Origin: Halicephalobus mephisto
Lineage: Eukaryota; Nematoda; Chromadorea; Rhabditida; Panagrolaimidae
Assembly: GCA_009193035.1 (NCBI GenBank)
Contig: SWDT01000010.1
Coordinates: 992,001-1,056,000, forward strand
DNA length: 64,000 bases
Direction: 5' to 3'
A program made the position numbers and the translations under genes. Of this stretch, positions 36,566-49,232 are shown piece by piece; position 1 is the stretch's first letter; the number at the start of each line of letters is the position of its first letter. The notes beneath the pieces are model-generated. The model ran no database searches. It was not told the origin of the DNA and worked only from the letters and a program-made list of their open reading frames with translations.

Positions 36566-37235
36566 CCTAAAAAACGAACAATAACTTTTTAATTCCTACA
36601 TCAATATTGATTGTTTTTAAGATTTAAGCAAAATTATGTGATTTTCGATGAATCTCGAGTCAGTTTTGAAATGATTGATATATCAAAAATTAAAAAAACG
36701 AACAATAACTTTTTAATTCCTACATCAATATTGATTGTTTTTAGGATTTAAGCAAAATTATGTGATTTTCGATGAATCTCGAGTCAGTTTTGAAATGATT
36801 GATATATCAAAAATTAAAAAACAAACCCTAAAAAATGAACAGTAACTTTTTAATTCCTACATCAATATTGATTGTTTTTAGGATTTAGGCAAAATTATGT
36901 GATTTTCGATGAATCTCGAGTCAGTTTTGAAATGATTGATATATCAAAAATTAAAAAAACCAACCTTGAAAAAAAACAATAATCCTCCAGTCTTTTATCA
37001 ATACGGAACATTCTTAGAATCCAGTTACAATTCTGTGATTTCTGACTGATTATGAGCTAATCCTGAAATGATTGATATATGGAAAAATAAAAATAAAACA
37101 AATCCTAAAAAGCGGAAAATAGTTTTTTAAATTTTTATGAATATTGGTAATTTTTAGAATTTAGCTAAATCTCATATTTCTTGACAAATTCGGAGTTAAT
37201 TTTGGGGTAGTTGATATATGAAAAAATAAAAATTA
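36566..37235. repeat. Tandem repeat, about 127 bp, three good and two decayed units
   Basis: Units contain CCTACATCAATATTGATTGT, TTCGATGAATCTCGAGTCAG and TTTTGAAATGATTGATATAT. The first three are almost identical. The array lies directly upstream of the class C receptor start. Confidence 0.88.
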
Positions 37236-37599
37236 AAAAAATTCAAAAATAATTTTTAAGATTTAAGATTTTTGAAAATATTTAATTAGAATTTTTTAAA
37301 TAATTTTTTTTAGAAATTTTTTGGAAAATGATTTTCGGAAATTTTAAGTTCCTACTGTATTGGAGATTTCTAAAAAAATCAATTCAAAGCGGTTTTTGAA
37401 AAAAGTTATATTTTTTAGTTTTTGAAATATCGGTGTTTTTAAAATTTAAATTTTTCGCGATTTCTGGAGGTTGTAGCTTCATTGAATCTTATTCATTTTT
37501 CTTTTTTCTTACATCAGAAAAACCACAACATGCCGCGGAAGGAAACTGGACGATAATTCCATATCCCTAAAAATCACAAAGTTATAAAAAATTCAAAAA

Positions 37600-38400
37600 A
37601 TTTTCCACGAAATAGTTTTAACGCGAATTTCTAAAACTTTCCAGTCGAGACCCAAAGTTGCGAAATTTATTTTTTATTGTATTCTGGAAAGTTGTAATCA
37701 CATCCATATTATTGTAGAAGTTCAAAAAATTTTTTTCGCGAAATTAGCTCGACATGAATTTTTTCAAAACTTTCCAGTTGAGACCCGCAATTTCGAAATT
37801 TTCCAGTTGAGATGAAAAATTGCGAAATGTACTGTAAGAAGTATTCTGTAAAGATGCATTTAAAATTATGCCATTGTAGGAAGTTCAAAAATTTTTTTCG
37901 CGAAATAGTTTCAACATGAATTTTTTCAAAACTTTCCAGTTGAGACCCGCAATTTCGAAATTTACTGTACATGTTATTTTGAAAGAATGCAATTACAGCT
38001 ATACTATTGCAGAAGTTAAAAAACAAGTTTTTGTTTGCGCAGTAGTCTTGACGCAAATTTTAGAAGTTTTTAGGAATCCAAAAAGTTTTGAATTTTAATT
38101 TTTTAATAATTATTTCGTAATTTAAAAAAAATTTTTAATTATTTATATAGTAAAAATTACTTATAAACTTTTTTACAAAATTCTCTCGACACGAATTTCC
38201 AAGTTTTTAGGAATCCAAAAAGTTTTGAATTTTAATTTTTTAATAATTATTTCGTAATTTTAGACAATTTTTTAATTATTTATATAGTAAAAATTATTTA
38301 TAAACTTTTTTACGAAATTCTCTCGACACGAATTTTTAAAAATCAAAAAAGTTTTATATTTTAATTTTTTAATAATTATTTCGTAATCAATGTTTTTTAA
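37600..38400. repeat. Two arrays: inverted GTGTCGAGAC family, then a 120 bp unit
   Basis: 37620-38030 carries CAAAACTTTCCAGTTGAGAC and GTATTCTGTAAAGATGCATT, the inverted equivalent of the 4.1-5.1 kb array. 38090-38400 has three units of CCAAAAAGTTTTGAATTTTA with ATTATTTCGTAAT. Confidence 0.8.
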
Positions 38401-38756
38401 CCATATTCTTCCTAAAATAATTTACAACTTTCTGGATTAGGGTTCTGTGGGGCACGTGACCCCCTGCTTGTCTTCGAGATTTAAAAATTATATATAAAAC
38501 TATCAATAAACATCCTAAAAATCCCAACTATTACCGTAATAACTTTTTTAAATTTTAATCTAAAAAATTCCACAATTTTAATGACGTCATCAAATTTTCC
38601 CTCAGGAAATTTTAAAATTTTTATTTTTAGTGTTAAAAATTTAAATAATTTATTATATAAAAAGTAATCGAAAATAAATTTGTTTTTCATCGAAAAAATG
38701 TTTTCAGAATGGTCTCGACCGGAAATTACTAAATTTGGTGAGTAACATGAACGTGC

Positions 38757-39275
38757 AGTCGCGAAAAAATAAGGAAGTTCTCAGCACGAAAACTCCTGAA
38801 GCGCAGGTAACTAGCTTGAATGTTAATTTATGACAGAAATGACGTCATTTAGAATTTTAAAAAATAAATTGTTAAAAATTAAAATTAAAAATTATAATTA
38901 ATAATTTTTGTATTATCTGTTTATTCGAGTAAATCAAAAAGTTAAAATTCTCACAAAATTAGTCAACTTAAAAAATGTCAAATTTTTTTTATAATAATTA
39001 CTCCTACAGTAATCTTTTGAAAATTATATCTTCTACTAATATAATTATAGTAATAATATTGCCGCAAAAAATAAAAAGACTCTCAGCACGAAAACTCCTG
39101 AAGCGCAGGTAACTAGCTTGAATGTTAATTTGTGACAAAAATGACGTCATTTAGAAATTTAAAAAATAAATTGTTAAAAATTAAAATTAAAAATTATAAT
39201 TAATAATTTTTGTATTTTCTGTTTACTCGAGTAAATCAAAAAGTTAAAATTCTCACAAAATTAGTTTATTCAAAA
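38757..39275. repeat. Direct duplication, about 200 bp, period about 305 bp
   Basis: Both copies carry CTCAGCACGAAAACTCCTGA, AGCGCAGGTAACTAGCTTGA and ATGACGTCATTTAGAA. The ATGACGTCAT string is a perfect CRE/bZIP-type palindrome, present once in each copy. Confidence 0.85.
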
Positions 39276-39399
39276 AAATGTCAAATTTTTTTACACATGT
39301 TTATAATTTAATAAATTATTTTTAAAACAAAAAACTCACATTTGGATCGATTCAAAAATTTTTGAGTCTTCAGAATTCTCTATTCAGAACTATTAGTTA

Positions 39400-39905
39400 C
39401 AGTATCCTTCTTTTTTTGCAACCTTCAACTTCAGATTTCTTCACGAATTTAATTTCGAAATTAACTTCCATTTTTTTATTTAAAAAAAACAAAATTCTTC
39501 AAACTTAAAAAAAATTAAAATTAATTTCTTTTAATTTTTTTTAATTATGCAAATTTTCAAAAAAATTTATTTTTTTTAAATTTTAAAATTATGAAAATTT
39601 TCAGAAAAATTTTAATTTATTTTTTTTATTGAAAAAAAATTAATTTTTCTAAAAATTAAAAAAAATTTAAATTTACTTTTTTTTTTAATTTTCAGAAAAA
39701 TTAATTTTTTTTAATTTTCAAAAAATTTAAATTTATTTTTTTTTAATTTTCAAAAAATTTAGATTTACTTTTTTTAATTTTAAAGAAATTTAAATTTATT
39801 TTTTATTAATTTTCAAAAAATTCAGATTTACTTTTTTTAATTTTTAAGAAATTTAAATTTGTTTGTTTTTTTATATTTACTTTTTTTGTAATTATTTTGT
39901 GTTTT
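39400..39905. repeat. AT low-complexity block
   Basis: Repeated TTTAATTTTCAAAAAATTTA-type units. No gene seen. Confidence 0.8.
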
Positions 39906-39941
39906 TTAATTTTTAATTTCAATCTCTTGAAATCCGATTAC

Positions 39942-40111
39942 TGTAGCTATTAAATCCACTTGTCCAAGTTGAAAAGGAATCTCACGAGATTTACTGTTTA
40001 TGAAAGAAGCTATTTCAAAACGGTCGTTGCCTTGGAGAATACGAAAGTTCAGCAACAGAGTACCGCTAATCCCGGGACCCCTGTCCTCAATTAATTCTCC
40101 CCCAAAACAAC
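39942..40111 (-). CDS. Orphan exon-like segment, gene unknown
   Basis: On the minus strand a TCATAG acceptor is followed by about 57 open codons starting CFGGELIEDRGPGISGTLLL and including NFRILQGNDRFEIASFINSK and SREIPFQLGQVDLIAT. It ends at a possible donor, ACA|GTAATC. Reading on instead gives GFQEIEIKN and a stop at 39906. Base composition and the alternation of hydrophobic residues suggest a beta-rich protein. The PFQLGQ segment faintly recalls galectins, but the hallmark sugar-binding residues are absent. No partner exon in matching phase was found. The nearest candidate is 41424-41515. Confidence 0.35.
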
Positions 40112-40139
40112 CTATGACAAAATTTTCGATTTTTTAATT

Positions 40140-41200
40140 GGAATTTTTAATTTGTTTAAATTTGAAATTTTTAAATTAAAAATATTCAAATTTCGAAATT
40201 AAATAAAAAAATTATTTTAAAAATTAAATTAAAATTTTTAAAATTTAAAATTAAAATATTTTCAATTTTTTAAGAAAATTTTATTTTTTATAAATATTAA
40301 AAATTATTTTTTAATTTTTTAAGAAAATTAAATTAAATTTTTATTTTTTTAAATTTTGAATTAAAATATTTTCATTTTTTTAAAAAAATTAAATTTATTT
40401 TTTAATTTTTAAAATTTAAAATTAAAATATTTTCAATTTTTTTTTATAAAAATTTGTAAAATTAATTTTTATTTTTTGGAATTTTGAAAATAATTTGTTT
40501 ATTTTGAATTTGTATCTCCTGGATTATAAATTAAATTAGTTTAATTTGAGTTTTATCGGACAGAATTTTAAATTTGAACTTTTTACTTTGAATTTTAATT
40601 TTTTGAATTTTCAATGAATTTGGTTGAATTTAAACTTTAATTTTTATCGAATTTTTTTGATTTTTATTTTTTTAAATTTGAATTTTTCTGAAATATGGAT
40701 TTAAGTGGGATTTTCTGGATTCTAAATTCAATGAATCTAATTAGATTCAGAATCTTCTGGATTCTGAAGGTCGAATATTTCTGATTTCAAAGATTTTTTT
40801 TTAATTCCAATTTTTTAAAAATATAGATTTAATTGAAATTTTCTGGATTTTAAATCCAATGAATCTAACTAGATTCAGAATCTTCCGGATTCTGAAGGTC
40901 GAAGATTTCTGATTTCTGAAATTTTTATTTTTTTAATTCGAATTTTTTAAAAATATAGATTTAATTAGAATTTTCTGGATTCTGAATTCAATGAATCTAA
41001 CTAGATTCAGAATCTTCTGAATTCTAAAGGTCAAAGATTTCTGATTTCAAAAATTTTTATTTTTTTAATTCCAATTTTTCTGAAATATGGATTTAATTGG
41101 GATTTTCTGGATTCTAAACCTAATAAATCTAACTAAAATTTCAATTTTTTGGATTCTGAAGGTCGAAGATTTCTGATTTTAAAATTTTTTAATTCCAATT
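40140..41200. repeat. AT-rich block, then about 125 bp tandem repeat, four units
   Basis: From about 40690 units contain TGAATCTAACTAGATTCAGA, ATCTTCTGGATTCTGAAGGT and CGAAGATTTCTGATTTC. The part before 40500 is low-complexity. Confidence 0.75.
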
Positions 41201-41423
41201 TTTGCAAAAATTAAGATTCTGAATTCACTCATGTTAATTTTCAATTTTTTAAGTTAAAAAAAGTGAAAATTAATTTATATTTGTAATCAAATCCGATGAG
41301 AAAGTTGAAAATAAACAACTTTATTCATGATAAAAATAAAATTTTCCATTTTTTACAAATTCAGGTGATTTTTTGAATTAAAAAAAAATATTATTTGCTC
41401 AAATTTTAAATCTTGCTTCTGAC

Positions 41424-41515
41424 GTCATCCCCGTTCTTTCGGTCGATAGAAGCAGAAAATTCCCGAGTATTGGATCTTTGAGGACAGGAAATTGAAAAAC
41501 GAAAACCAGTCACGT
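41424..41515 (-). CDS. Second orphan exon-like segment
   Basis: A minus-strand frame reads KKHVTGFRFSISCPQRSNTR, then EFSASIDRKNGDD, to a possible donor GAC|GTCAGA. It is a GC-richer, non-repetitive patch between two low-complexity blocks and could belong with 39942-40111, but the phases of the two do not join directly. Family unknown. Confidence 0.2.
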
Positions 41516-41519
41516 GTTT

Positions 41520-41935
41520 CTTTTTCAAAATTTTTAAACTACTTTATTTTAAAATTTTTATTTTTTATTTTTTTTTAATTTTTAAACTTTTTTTTTATTT
41601 TTTAAAATTTTTAAACTACTTTATTTTTAAAATTTTTCTATTTTTCCAAATTTTTAAACTACTTTATTTTAAAATTTTTCTATTTTTTCAAATTTTTAAA
41701 CTACTTTATTTTAAAATTTTTATTTTTTATTTTTTTTAAATTTTTAAATTACTTTGTTTTAAATTTTTTTTATTTTCTTATTTTTTTAAATTTTTAAACT
41801 ATTTTATTTTTTATTTTTTAAAATTTTTAAATTACTTTATTTTAAACTTTTTTATTTTTTCCTAATTTTCAAACTTTTTTTAAATTTTTTTTATTTTTAA
41901 ACTACTTTATTTTAGATTTTTCTTGATTTAGAAAA
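41520..41935. repeat. Tandem repeat, about 45-60 bp
   Basis: TTTTTAAACTACTTTATTTT repeats about eight times with T-rich spacers. Confidence 0.75.
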
Positions 41936-42239
41936 ATTCCAAAATTTTTTTGATTCAAATAAATTCTAAAATTCCAAAATTTTTTTGATTGAGAAAAAGT
42001 TGAAGACCGTCGGCGGAATTCTAATGTGATCAATTATGGAAAAAGTGACTTTTACTTCCTTTCCCTCGTAGGTTAACTTTGTTAATCGGTCGTTAGTTAC
42101 TCGCAATAAGGTTAAATTGAGTTAGTTGTTTTTATTTTCGAATTTTTATTTAATTTTTTACTTTTTGATTTGACTCAAATTTTGGATAAATAAATGTCTG
42201 TTTGAAAATGACCAATCTTAACTTGTCTGTGGGGAATTT

Positions 42240-44430
42240 TGCGTATGGAATTTCCACTAGAGACCGTGATAAGTATGTTTTTAGTTTCCACTTGATCCTG
42301 AGTGGAAAATAACTTTTAAAAAACCCCGATAATTTCCACTCGGGACCACAAAAAAGTAATTTTTAGTTTTCTCTGGTCTCGAGTGGAAAATGAACTTATA
42401 GAATTATGTATACATTTTCCACTCGGGACCACGAAAAAGTAATTTTTAGTTTTCTCTGGTCTCGAGGAGAAAATAACTTTTAAAAAAGTCTAATATTTTC
42501 CACTCGGGACCACAAAAAACACTTTTAGGATTTTACGTTTGGTCTTGAATAAAGGATGACGTATGACGTTTTATGTATAATTTCCATTTGAGACAATGAT
42601 AAACATGTTTATTCAATGTTTTTCATCTAATTTTGAATGGAAAATGATTTTGTAAAAATTTATACAGAATTTCCATTTGGACTAAAAATAGGATTTTTTA
42701 TTTTTTTACTGTCTTAGATGAAAAATGAGTTATTGATATTCTCCACTCGGGACCAAAAATTAGATTTTTAAACTTTTCTTGGTTCTGAGTGGAAAATGAA
42801 CTTATAAAACTTTCCACTCGGGATTAAGAACGAAATTTTTTATTTTATCCTAACTGGAAAAGTCCATAATTTTCTCCTCGGGACCAAAAATTAGATTTTT
42901 AAACTTTCCCCGGTCCTGAGTGGAAAAAAAATTATTGAAACTTTCCACTCGGGATTAAGAACGAAATTTTTTATTTTATCCTAACTGGAAAAATCCATAA
43001 TTTTCCACTCGGGACCAAAAATTAGATTTTTAAACTTTTCTCGGTCCTGAGTGGAAAATGAACTTATAAAACTTTCCACTTAAGACTCGTAAAAAATAAT
43101 TTTTTAGTTTGTCGTTTGATTTCAAGTGGAAACTAAACTTTGGAATTTTGCATATAGTCCCCACTTAGTACCATGAAAAGTTGCTTTTTTGAAGATTTTT
43201 CACTCATTTTTAAGTGGAAACTATTTTCACAATTTTCACTCGAGACCAGAGCGAAAATACTTTTTTGGAATTTTTTATTCGGTCTTAAATGGAAAATCCA
43301 TTTATAAAATTTCCCAGTTTCCAGTCGAGACCACAAAAAAGATTTATTTTTCCTTGGTCTCGAGTGGAAAATAAAAGTATAAAATTTCTTACTTTTTCCA
43401 CTCGAGACCAGAGAAAAAATTTTTTAATTTTTCAGTGGTCTTGAATGGAAAATTGCCATAAAATTTTTTTAAATAATATTCGTTTAGAACCATAAAAAAA
43501 GATTTTTTTATTTTTCCTTGGTCTCGAGTGGAAAATTGGCATATAGAATTTCCTAGACAATTTCCACTCAAGACCGTACAAAAAATTTTTTCTCTGGTCT
43601 CGAATGGAAAAAGTAAGAAATTTTATACTTTTATTTTCCATTCAAGACCAAGGAAAAATAAAAAATTTTTTTTATAGTTCTAAACGAATATTATTTTAAA
43701 AAATTTTATATGTCAATTTTCCATTCAAGACCACTGAGAAATTAAAAAATTTTTTCTCTGGTCTCGAGTGGAAAATTATTATGTAAATTTTTACTTCTTT
43801 TTTCCCATTCGAGACTGAAGAAATTTTTCTTTCATTTTTCACTTGATTTTGAATAAAAAATGAACGTGTGAATTTTTATATATAGCTTCTGTTGGAAATC
43901 ATAAGGAAGAATTTTTGCATTTTCCCTTGGTCTTGAATGAAAAATAAATAAGTTTATTTTTTTACCCAAAATCATAAAAAATAATTTTTTGATTTTCTAT
44001 GGTCTTAAACGGAAAATTATTGAATAAAATTTTTCCACTCAAGACCACAAAGAAGAATTTCTTAGTTTTTTTGGTCTTAAATGGAGAATAAATAAGTTTC
44101 TTCTTTTCCACTCAAGACCAGAAAATCGATTTTTTAAAATTTTTTATGGTCTTAAATGGAAAATTATTGAACGAAATTTTTTCCACTCAGGATCATAAAA
44201 AATAATTTCTTAATTTTCTCTGGTCTTAGACGAAAAATTATTGAATAAAATTTTTTCCACTAAAGACCAGAAAATTAATTTTTTTAAATTTTTTATGGTC
44301 TTAAATGGAAAATTATTGAACGAAATTTTTTCCACTCAAGACCATAAAAAACAATTTTTTAATTTTCTCTGGTCTTAGACGGAAAATAATTGAATAAAAT
44401 TTTCTCCACTCAAGACCGTGAAATTCCTTT
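42240..44430. repeat. Long array of TTTCCACTCGGGACC / GGTCTCGAGTGGAAAA units
   Basis: More than twenty inverted pairs occur, in which TTTTCCACTCGAGACCA faces TGGTCTCGAGTGGAAAA at 40-60 bp spacing. The array could fold into a series of stems. Open frames on both strands here are repeat translations. Confidence 0.88.
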
Positions 44431-44454
44431 TTTTAAATCTATTTTTAAATTGAA

Positions 44455-45245
44455 ATTTTACTCATGGGATTTCGTATATCCATTTGTTAACTTTTATTTT
44501 TTAATGAGTAAATCCCACTTGATCGATATATGAAACCACATGTCCTTGTTCGTCATCCAAAACTCTAATAAAAATATGTTTCCAAAGCCCGACCTAGTCT
44601 TGAGTGGAAATTATACAGACGGGATTTCGTATATCCGCCGGTTGACATTTGTCTTTTAAAAGAAAAACTATTTTATGGATCTATAAAAATACGTGTTTAC
44701 AGTTTCCATTTAGAGGCGTAATAAAAATATCCTTCTCAAACTTCTTTCTCTGATCTTGGATATAACTATATCCATGGGATTTCATATATCCAATTGGATT
44801 TATATCTAAAAATAAAGTTTATTTGATTTATATAAAATTTTAGATTATTAATTTCCATTTAGAATATTTTGGAAACATCTTTTTTAAATTTCCTGGTCTC
44901 GTGTGGAAAATAATTTTTGGGATTTCATATATCCAGTTGGATTTATATTTAAAACTAGAGTTTATTTAATTTATATATAAAATTTAAGATTATGAATTTC
45001 CATTTGGGATATTTTTAAAAATATCTTTTTTAAACTTTTTCTTTGGTTTTGAATGGAAAATATATTTTTCGGATTTCATATATCTTGTTGGATTTATTTT
45101 TCCGAAAATCCTACTTGATTGATATGTACGATTTTAAGTTATTAATTTCCGCTCAGGACCGTTTTAGAAATATTATTTTCGAAACTCCCTTGGCTTTGAA
45201 TGTGAACTATGTCCTAGGATTTTCTATATCCGTTGATTGACGTTT
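44455..45245. repeat. Tandem array, about 150 bp, six diverged units
   Basis: GGGATTTCATATATCCAGTT or a variant starts each unit near 44464, 44622, 44776, 44918, 45069 and 45215, followed by GGTCTTGAGTGGAAA-like ends. Confidence 0.75.
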
Positions 45246-45254
45246 GTGTTTAAT

Positions 45255-45510
45255 CTTTAACATCATTGGAAGCTGTTCAGTATGGCAACGTGTTACTTTT
45301 AAAGCTTCCCCGTCCTCTTTGGTGACAACTGCTGAGCGTCGGGCTTCAGTTCTGTTCGTCCTACGGGAGCAACTGCTGAGTTTTTTGAATTTCGAAAGAC
45401 AAAATTGTTCGATGTTGCCACTTGGCCAGATATTCCGTTTTGTTCCGAGTTTACTAGTCCTTGAGCATGACCTCAGGAACTGTTTTATTTCCTTTTTTGG
45501 GAAAAATTGA
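45255..45510. other. Non-repetitive island, both strands open
   Basis: GC is higher than in the flanks. An 88-codon plus frame and a minus frame of similar length are both open, and neither resembles a known protein or has clear splice sites. It may be an untranslated exon or promoter element upstream of saeg-1. Confidence 0.25.
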
Positions 45511-45589
45511 AGTAGAAAAAAAATAAAAAATAATATTTTTTAAAAATTTTTACAAAAAAATTAAAATTTAAATTCACTTTTATCCTACC

Positions 45590-46730
45590 ACGAAAGTCTG
45601 AACAACTTCAATTTTCCCTAAACTAAATTTAAAAAATAAAAAATAATTTTTAAAATGCAACTTCCCTGAAAAATGAAACGTGAAATTTATTAATAATAAA
45701 TTTGTTTTTGTTTTCTGTCTCACAACGAAAGCCTGAATAAGGCCAAATTTGCCATAATTGCTCTCGATAGAAAAAGGTTTAAAGACAAATTTACCTCAGT
45801 AGCCGGAGCGCGTAGTTTGTCGCTTTGTATTAATCTGACCAGTTTTTTTCATTTTTCTTGGATTATTTTTTTGTCTTACCGCGAAAATTTTATTAAACTT
45901 CTCTTTGCCTAAAAATACAATGTGTGGTTTCTCTCTTCATTAATCCGGTCATTTTTTAGTTTTTTGCTTTCTTTTTTTTAATTTTGTTTTATTTTTTAAT
46001 TTTGTTTTATTTTTTTTTCATTTTAGCGCGAAGACCTGAATGAACCCCAATTTGACGAGATTGAAGTAGAGAATATGAAACAAAATTTAAGGACAAATTT
46101 GTCCAAAATTGAACGCGTCCTTTATCTTCGATAATTAGATCTTTTATATTTTTGTTTATTTCCCTATATTTCATCTTCTATTGACAGCCTGATCGTTCCC
46201 TGTATTTGCCAAAATTAGAGAAATGTGGTTTTAAAAAGTAATTTAAAAACGATTTTACCCAAAAACTTCCTTTTCACTAAAAGTTATTTTTTACGTGTTT
46301 TTCATATATTATTTTCCACTTTTATCATATTGTTAAATCCTGATTGACTTCCAATTTCGTTGAAACTGGAGAAATGTGGTTTTAAAAAGTAATTTAGAAA
46401 CAATCTTATTCAAAAAACGCGTGATTTCTTTTTCACTAATAAGATCACTTTTTGTTTTTTACTTTTGTTTTTGTCTTTTCGTAAATGCCTGATTGACCCC
46501 CAAATTTGCCAAAATTGAAGAAGAGAGAGTGTGGAACAAGGCTTAGAGACAAATTTGCCTGGAAAACGGAGCGCGTAGTTTCTCTCCCCTTCACTAATCA
46601 GATCAGTCTTCGCAATTTTATTCTTCCTTTGATTTTGTTTCTGCTTCATTTTTTATTCTACCGCGAAAGCCTGAATGACCCCAAACATGCTCGCGTGATT
46701 TTTTCCGATGCCAAATTCGTTTTAGTATGC
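45590..46730. repeat. Degenerate array, about 170 bp, six or seven units
   Basis: Units share a head like ACCGCGAAAGCCTGAATGAC, then CAAATTTGCC-AAATTGAAG, then GGAGCGCGTAGTTTCTCTCC and TTCACTAATCAGATCA. Divergence is high, suggesting an old array. Confidence 0.7.
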
Positions 46731-49150
46731 TTCTATGAATTCAGAAAACTTGAAAAAGTGTATTTTTAGTTTCTAAAATTACAGCAAAATGAAGATTGAT
46801 TGAAATTGAATCTCTTTTGCGTGAATTTGACACCGGAGGGAATGCCAAAGGCAGGAAATTTGTTACTAGCTTTGTTTGGCCTGTCATGGACTCATCCTTT
46901 TCTTGAAGTTCCATGTAAATATTTTTCTTCCCCTTCTGACGACATTCAAGTTAATACTTGTTAGTTTTTTGAAAAAGTCGATTCAAGTATAACCGGAAAG
47001 TTTCAATTTGACCTTTGTTCTATACCTTTAAGGTACTTAAAAATCTCAAAAGACTTTTATTTGAAAAGAAATTTTCGGCAATTTGCTAAAGTTGAATTTT
47101 TTGGAGGCTTCTAAGAATCATACAATTTTCTATTTCACACGATTTCAGAATTTTTGCTTTTAGAAAATTTGTATTAAAACTATTCTAAAGTTAATTTTTA
47201 GTTTTTTTGCTAATTCTGGAAAATTCTAAGGATTCGTGTCAAGAGCATTCCGTGACAACTTTAATTGTTACTTTTATACTGGGATTGTTTTCAAAGTTTC
47301 CAAGAAGTTTTGAAAATTCAAGACCATTTTGTAGTAATGTAACTTTTTGATTTGTATTATTCTGGTTTTAAGAAATTTTAAAACTGATATTGAGACCATT
47401 TTCGACTGTTTTAATTTGTAATTTTCCGAAATAATGTTATTTTTGAAAGTTCATGGAAACTTTGTTTTAATTTTGTTAAAATATTTATAGTGTGATGAAA
47501 ACTTTTTGAAGAAGAAACTAAGCTACTTTTATCAGTTTAAAGAAGGGGAAAACGGGCCCGTCATGTTTTCTCGTCCAAGCACTTTTGCGTGAGTGGGTTT
47601 TCCATTGCCTCCAGCAAACATCTCTACCACGAGTGTCCTAGGCTTCTCGTCAGTTCGAACCAAGTTCAAAGCTTCTAAAGGCTTCTTTTTTCGTCATTTT
47701 ATTTCCTTATTTGTTTTTTATCTAATTTTGCGCAAATAATTTACGTGCGAAATTAAATTTTATCCTTTTTTTTCTGGAACGAATATCTGGAGAAAAAATC
47801 TTTTGTTCTGTGAGTGCTGTTTTGTGTGAAAACCTGATTTTGTCAGCTGCTTGTTGAAACAAATTATAACAGTTGAAATATTGATTTTTTTTGGAATCAA
47901 TGATCTCGAGTTTCAAAGTTACTTGAAGATTCTTTGAAGTAGGGAAATGTGTGCAAGAGGATAAGCTTGTAAGAAGGTCGAGCGTTTCCTCTTGTAAGTT
48001 TGCTTTTTCCACCTTTTACTAAATTCAATAGTGCATTTGAGTATTTTGAAAAAAGTACAATTTTAAAGAAAAGTACGATTTTTGAATAATTTTATTGTAC
48101 TTTACTGAAAATGTTTTAAAATACATTTTTTGAAGATTGTTGTGTTTTAAGAAATATGGTTTTGAATGATTTTTGATCTTGAAAAAAGTAGAATTTTTGA
48201 ATTTGTGAAGAAAATTGGGGGAATTTTGTTTTGAAATGATATTGTTTTGAATAATCTTTTAGTTTTGGAACAGAGGGTTTTAAAAGTGTTTTTTCCGAGA
48301 AAAATTTAAAGTTTTATGTTTTGAAAGGAAAATATGGTTTTGGATAATTTCCCATTCTTGAAAAGAAAGTATTTTAAAAAAGGAAGGAAATTGAACTTTG
48401 AAACTTTTCGAATCTCAAAACGCCCTTGGCAACGTTGGGGGTAAAATAGCTTTCATTTTCGCGTCTCAACTCTGTAGTCCTAGACTCGAGAACACGTAGA
48501 ATTTTGTCCTTGTATTGCATACTTAATTATCCATGTATTTTTCTTTTGAATAACTACTTAGAAATTTTGAGTTATGTCAATGACGATTGATTTAGAAAAG
48601 TGAATTGCGTATAGGCATGGGATTTGACCTTTTTTAGGTCGGTAAATCGGACTTGGCCGTTTCGCGGTCTTGTAAACATTAAGAATCTTGCGTGAATCGA
48701 TATATCGCTTCTGTTTTGAGGAGAAGGATTATTATGCGCGAAAACACGCGACCTAAAAGTGGACTAATTGTAGTTACCGATTTTTGTGAGTTGGAATTAA
48801 TCTTGTTTTTAGTGTTATTTTGTATATTTTAAAAAAATTATTGATGTAGAATTTTTATTTTCTGGGTTTTAAGTGTATGTGGAGCAATATTTTTATTGGA
48901 AAAGCTGCTCTTGAGCGATGGACCATTTGTTGACTTTTGTTATGTTTCAAATATACAGGGGTCTTCCTATAGCTCGCTGCGACAAATCGAGACTCTTTTG
49001 CAGTGCTTCTGGATCAATCAATAATGGTCGTATATTTTTCATCTATTAAAACTGGTCTATTGATCTTTTTTGATATAAATTTGGAAGAATTTTCTTGTTC
49101 ACGTGTTTTATTAGTTTAAATTTTTTTTGTCGTAAACAAAAATTTTTTTT
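46731..49150. promoter_or_regulatory. Region upstream of saeg-1, no gene recognised
   Basis: The sequence is mostly unique. GC-richer patches at 47540-47690, 48420-48500 and 48640-48780 are not open in a convincing frame and could hold promoter or untranslated exons. AAATATACAG at 48950-48959 is a possible acceptor of a leader exon. Confidence 0.35.
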
Positions 49151-49153
49151 CAG
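49143..49153 (+). promoter_or_regulatory. 5' acceptor of saeg-1
   Basis: TTTTTTTTCAG ends 79 nt before the ATG at 49233. An in-frame TGA at 49167-49169 rules out coding upstream in this exon. It is either a spliced-leader site or the end of a leader intron. Confidence 0.6.
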
Positions 49154-49232
49154 GTGGCATTATATTTGATTGTCGAGATTTTGTAATGAAGACATCAATG
49201 ATCGTGTAATTGATGATATATATTTGGAAAAA

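Noticed and set aside
43133..43641. Several overlapping frames on both strands
   Set aside because: All arise from the GGTCTCGAGTGGAAAA array, and their peptides repeat with it.
47722..48012. 96-codon minus-strand frame
   Set aside because: No ATG, an in-frame TAA just upstream, no splice sites, and no recognised domain.
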